Assembly: GCA_030612945.1 (NCBI GenBank)
Contig: JAUWMY010000028.1
Location: 1 to 13,255, forward strand
Reading direction: 5' to 3'
Length of the DNA: 13,255 bases
Source: Desulfobacteraceae bacterium
GTDB taxonomy: Bacteria > Desulfobacterota > DSM-4660 > Desulfatiglandales > Desulfatiglandaceae
This document shows, piece after piece, positions 13,102 to 13,255 of the stretch (positions within the stretch are counted from its first letter, which is position 1; each line of letters starts with the position of its first letter). The translations under genes were made by a program, and so were the position numbers. Under the pieces are notes generated by a model. It ran no database searches, was not told the origin of the DNA, and worked only from the letters and a program-made list of their open reading frames with translations.

Positions 13102-13255
13102 TTACACTATTGGAAGGTGAATTGAGAAAGTGCTCCCCTTTCCAGGGACGCTGTCAACCGAAACATGACCGCCATGGGCCTGTGCTATGTGTTTGACAAT
13201 GGCAAGGCCCAGGCCGGTGCCGCCCAGTTGCCGGCTCCTTGCCTTGTCCACACGG
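13102..13255 (-). CDS. PhoR-like sensor histidine kinase, C-terminal fragment (5' part beyond window)
   Basis: The last 50 codons of a histidine kinase run in from the right edge and stop at 13102. The frame reads RVDKARSRQLGGTGLGLAIV, then KHIAQAHGGHV, then a G-x-G-STF-x-I-x-LP ending. The combination of RVDKARSR, GGTGLGLAIVKHI and AHGG is typical of phosphate-sensor PhoR kinases, though other HisKA kinases can look similar. It converges with the HAD-phosphodiesterase gene, 13 bp apart, with no obvious terminator between them. If it is PhoR, phoB would be expected upstream, to the right of the window. Confidence 0.75.
   Translation of the reverse strand, partial: RVDKARSRQLGGTGLGLAIVKHIAQAHGGHVSVDSVPGKGSTFSIHLPIV

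Noticed and set aside
1..13255. CRISPR array, tRNA, rRNA or transposase
   Set aside because: No spaced identical repeats of CRISPR size, cloverleaf-like segment, rRNA signature or transposase motif was seen on either strand. The 11-bp repeats are short regulatory units.

Overview
The window is a phosphonate (C-P lyase) island inside what looks like a phosphate-starvation (Pho) regulon of a Gram-negative bacterium with mid-range GC. The gene mix suggests a Desulfobacterota-type (deltaproteobacterial) genome: an NPP-type phosphatase beside phn genes, stand-alone response regulators and dispersed intergenic repeats. That assignment is inference; the sequence alone does not prove the phylum.

Layout on the minus strand, right to left. 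(i) A STAS-domain gene and a metallo-beta-lactamase-fold gene form an overlapping pair (11209-10144). (ii) A small membrane protein, a 57-aa microprotein and a single-domain response regulator form a tight group (9999-9302). (iii) The C-P lyase core phnG-phnH-phnI-phnJ-phnK-phnL is compact (9163-4478), with only 2-3 bp gaps or overlaps from G to K. (iv) An NPP/alkaline-phosphatase superfamily enzyme (3222-2350) is followed by a broken ABC permease tail (2346-2119). (v) phnM and phnC (1920 to beyond the left edge) encode the triphosphate diphosphatase and the phosphonate importer ATPase. On the plus strand are an orphan soluble histidine kinase (3563-4363), which sits inside the phn island, and a 493-aa HAD phosphatase fused to a PLC-like phosphodiesterase barrel (11607-13088). 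The right edge holds the C-terminus of a PhoR-like histidine kinase.

The most striking feature is regulatory. Eight intergenic arrays of 11-bp direct repeats (unit consensus roughly TWAYH followed by 6 nt) occur on both strands. In six of them a TATNNN hexamer starts exactly 14 nt after the start of the last unit. They precede phnG, the phosphatase, phnM-phnC, the histidine kinase, the STAS/MBL pair and the HAD-phosphodiesterase fusion. A seventh precedes the response-regulator group without a clear -10. The eighth lies between the kinase and phnL, points at no gene and has lost its -10. They look like this organism's Pho boxes and tie nearly every gene here into one regulon.

Together the genes read as: import of phosphonates (PhnC plus subunits beyond the window), cleavage of the C-P bond (PhnGHIJ with PhnK/L, then PhnM), and accessory release of phosphate from esters (NPP-type enzyme, HAD-phosphodiesterase fusion). 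Added to this is a Pho-controlled signalling set (orphan kinase, receiver, STAS protein, small proteins) whose role is unknown. PhnN, PhnP and the PhnD/PhnE transporter subunits are not in the window.
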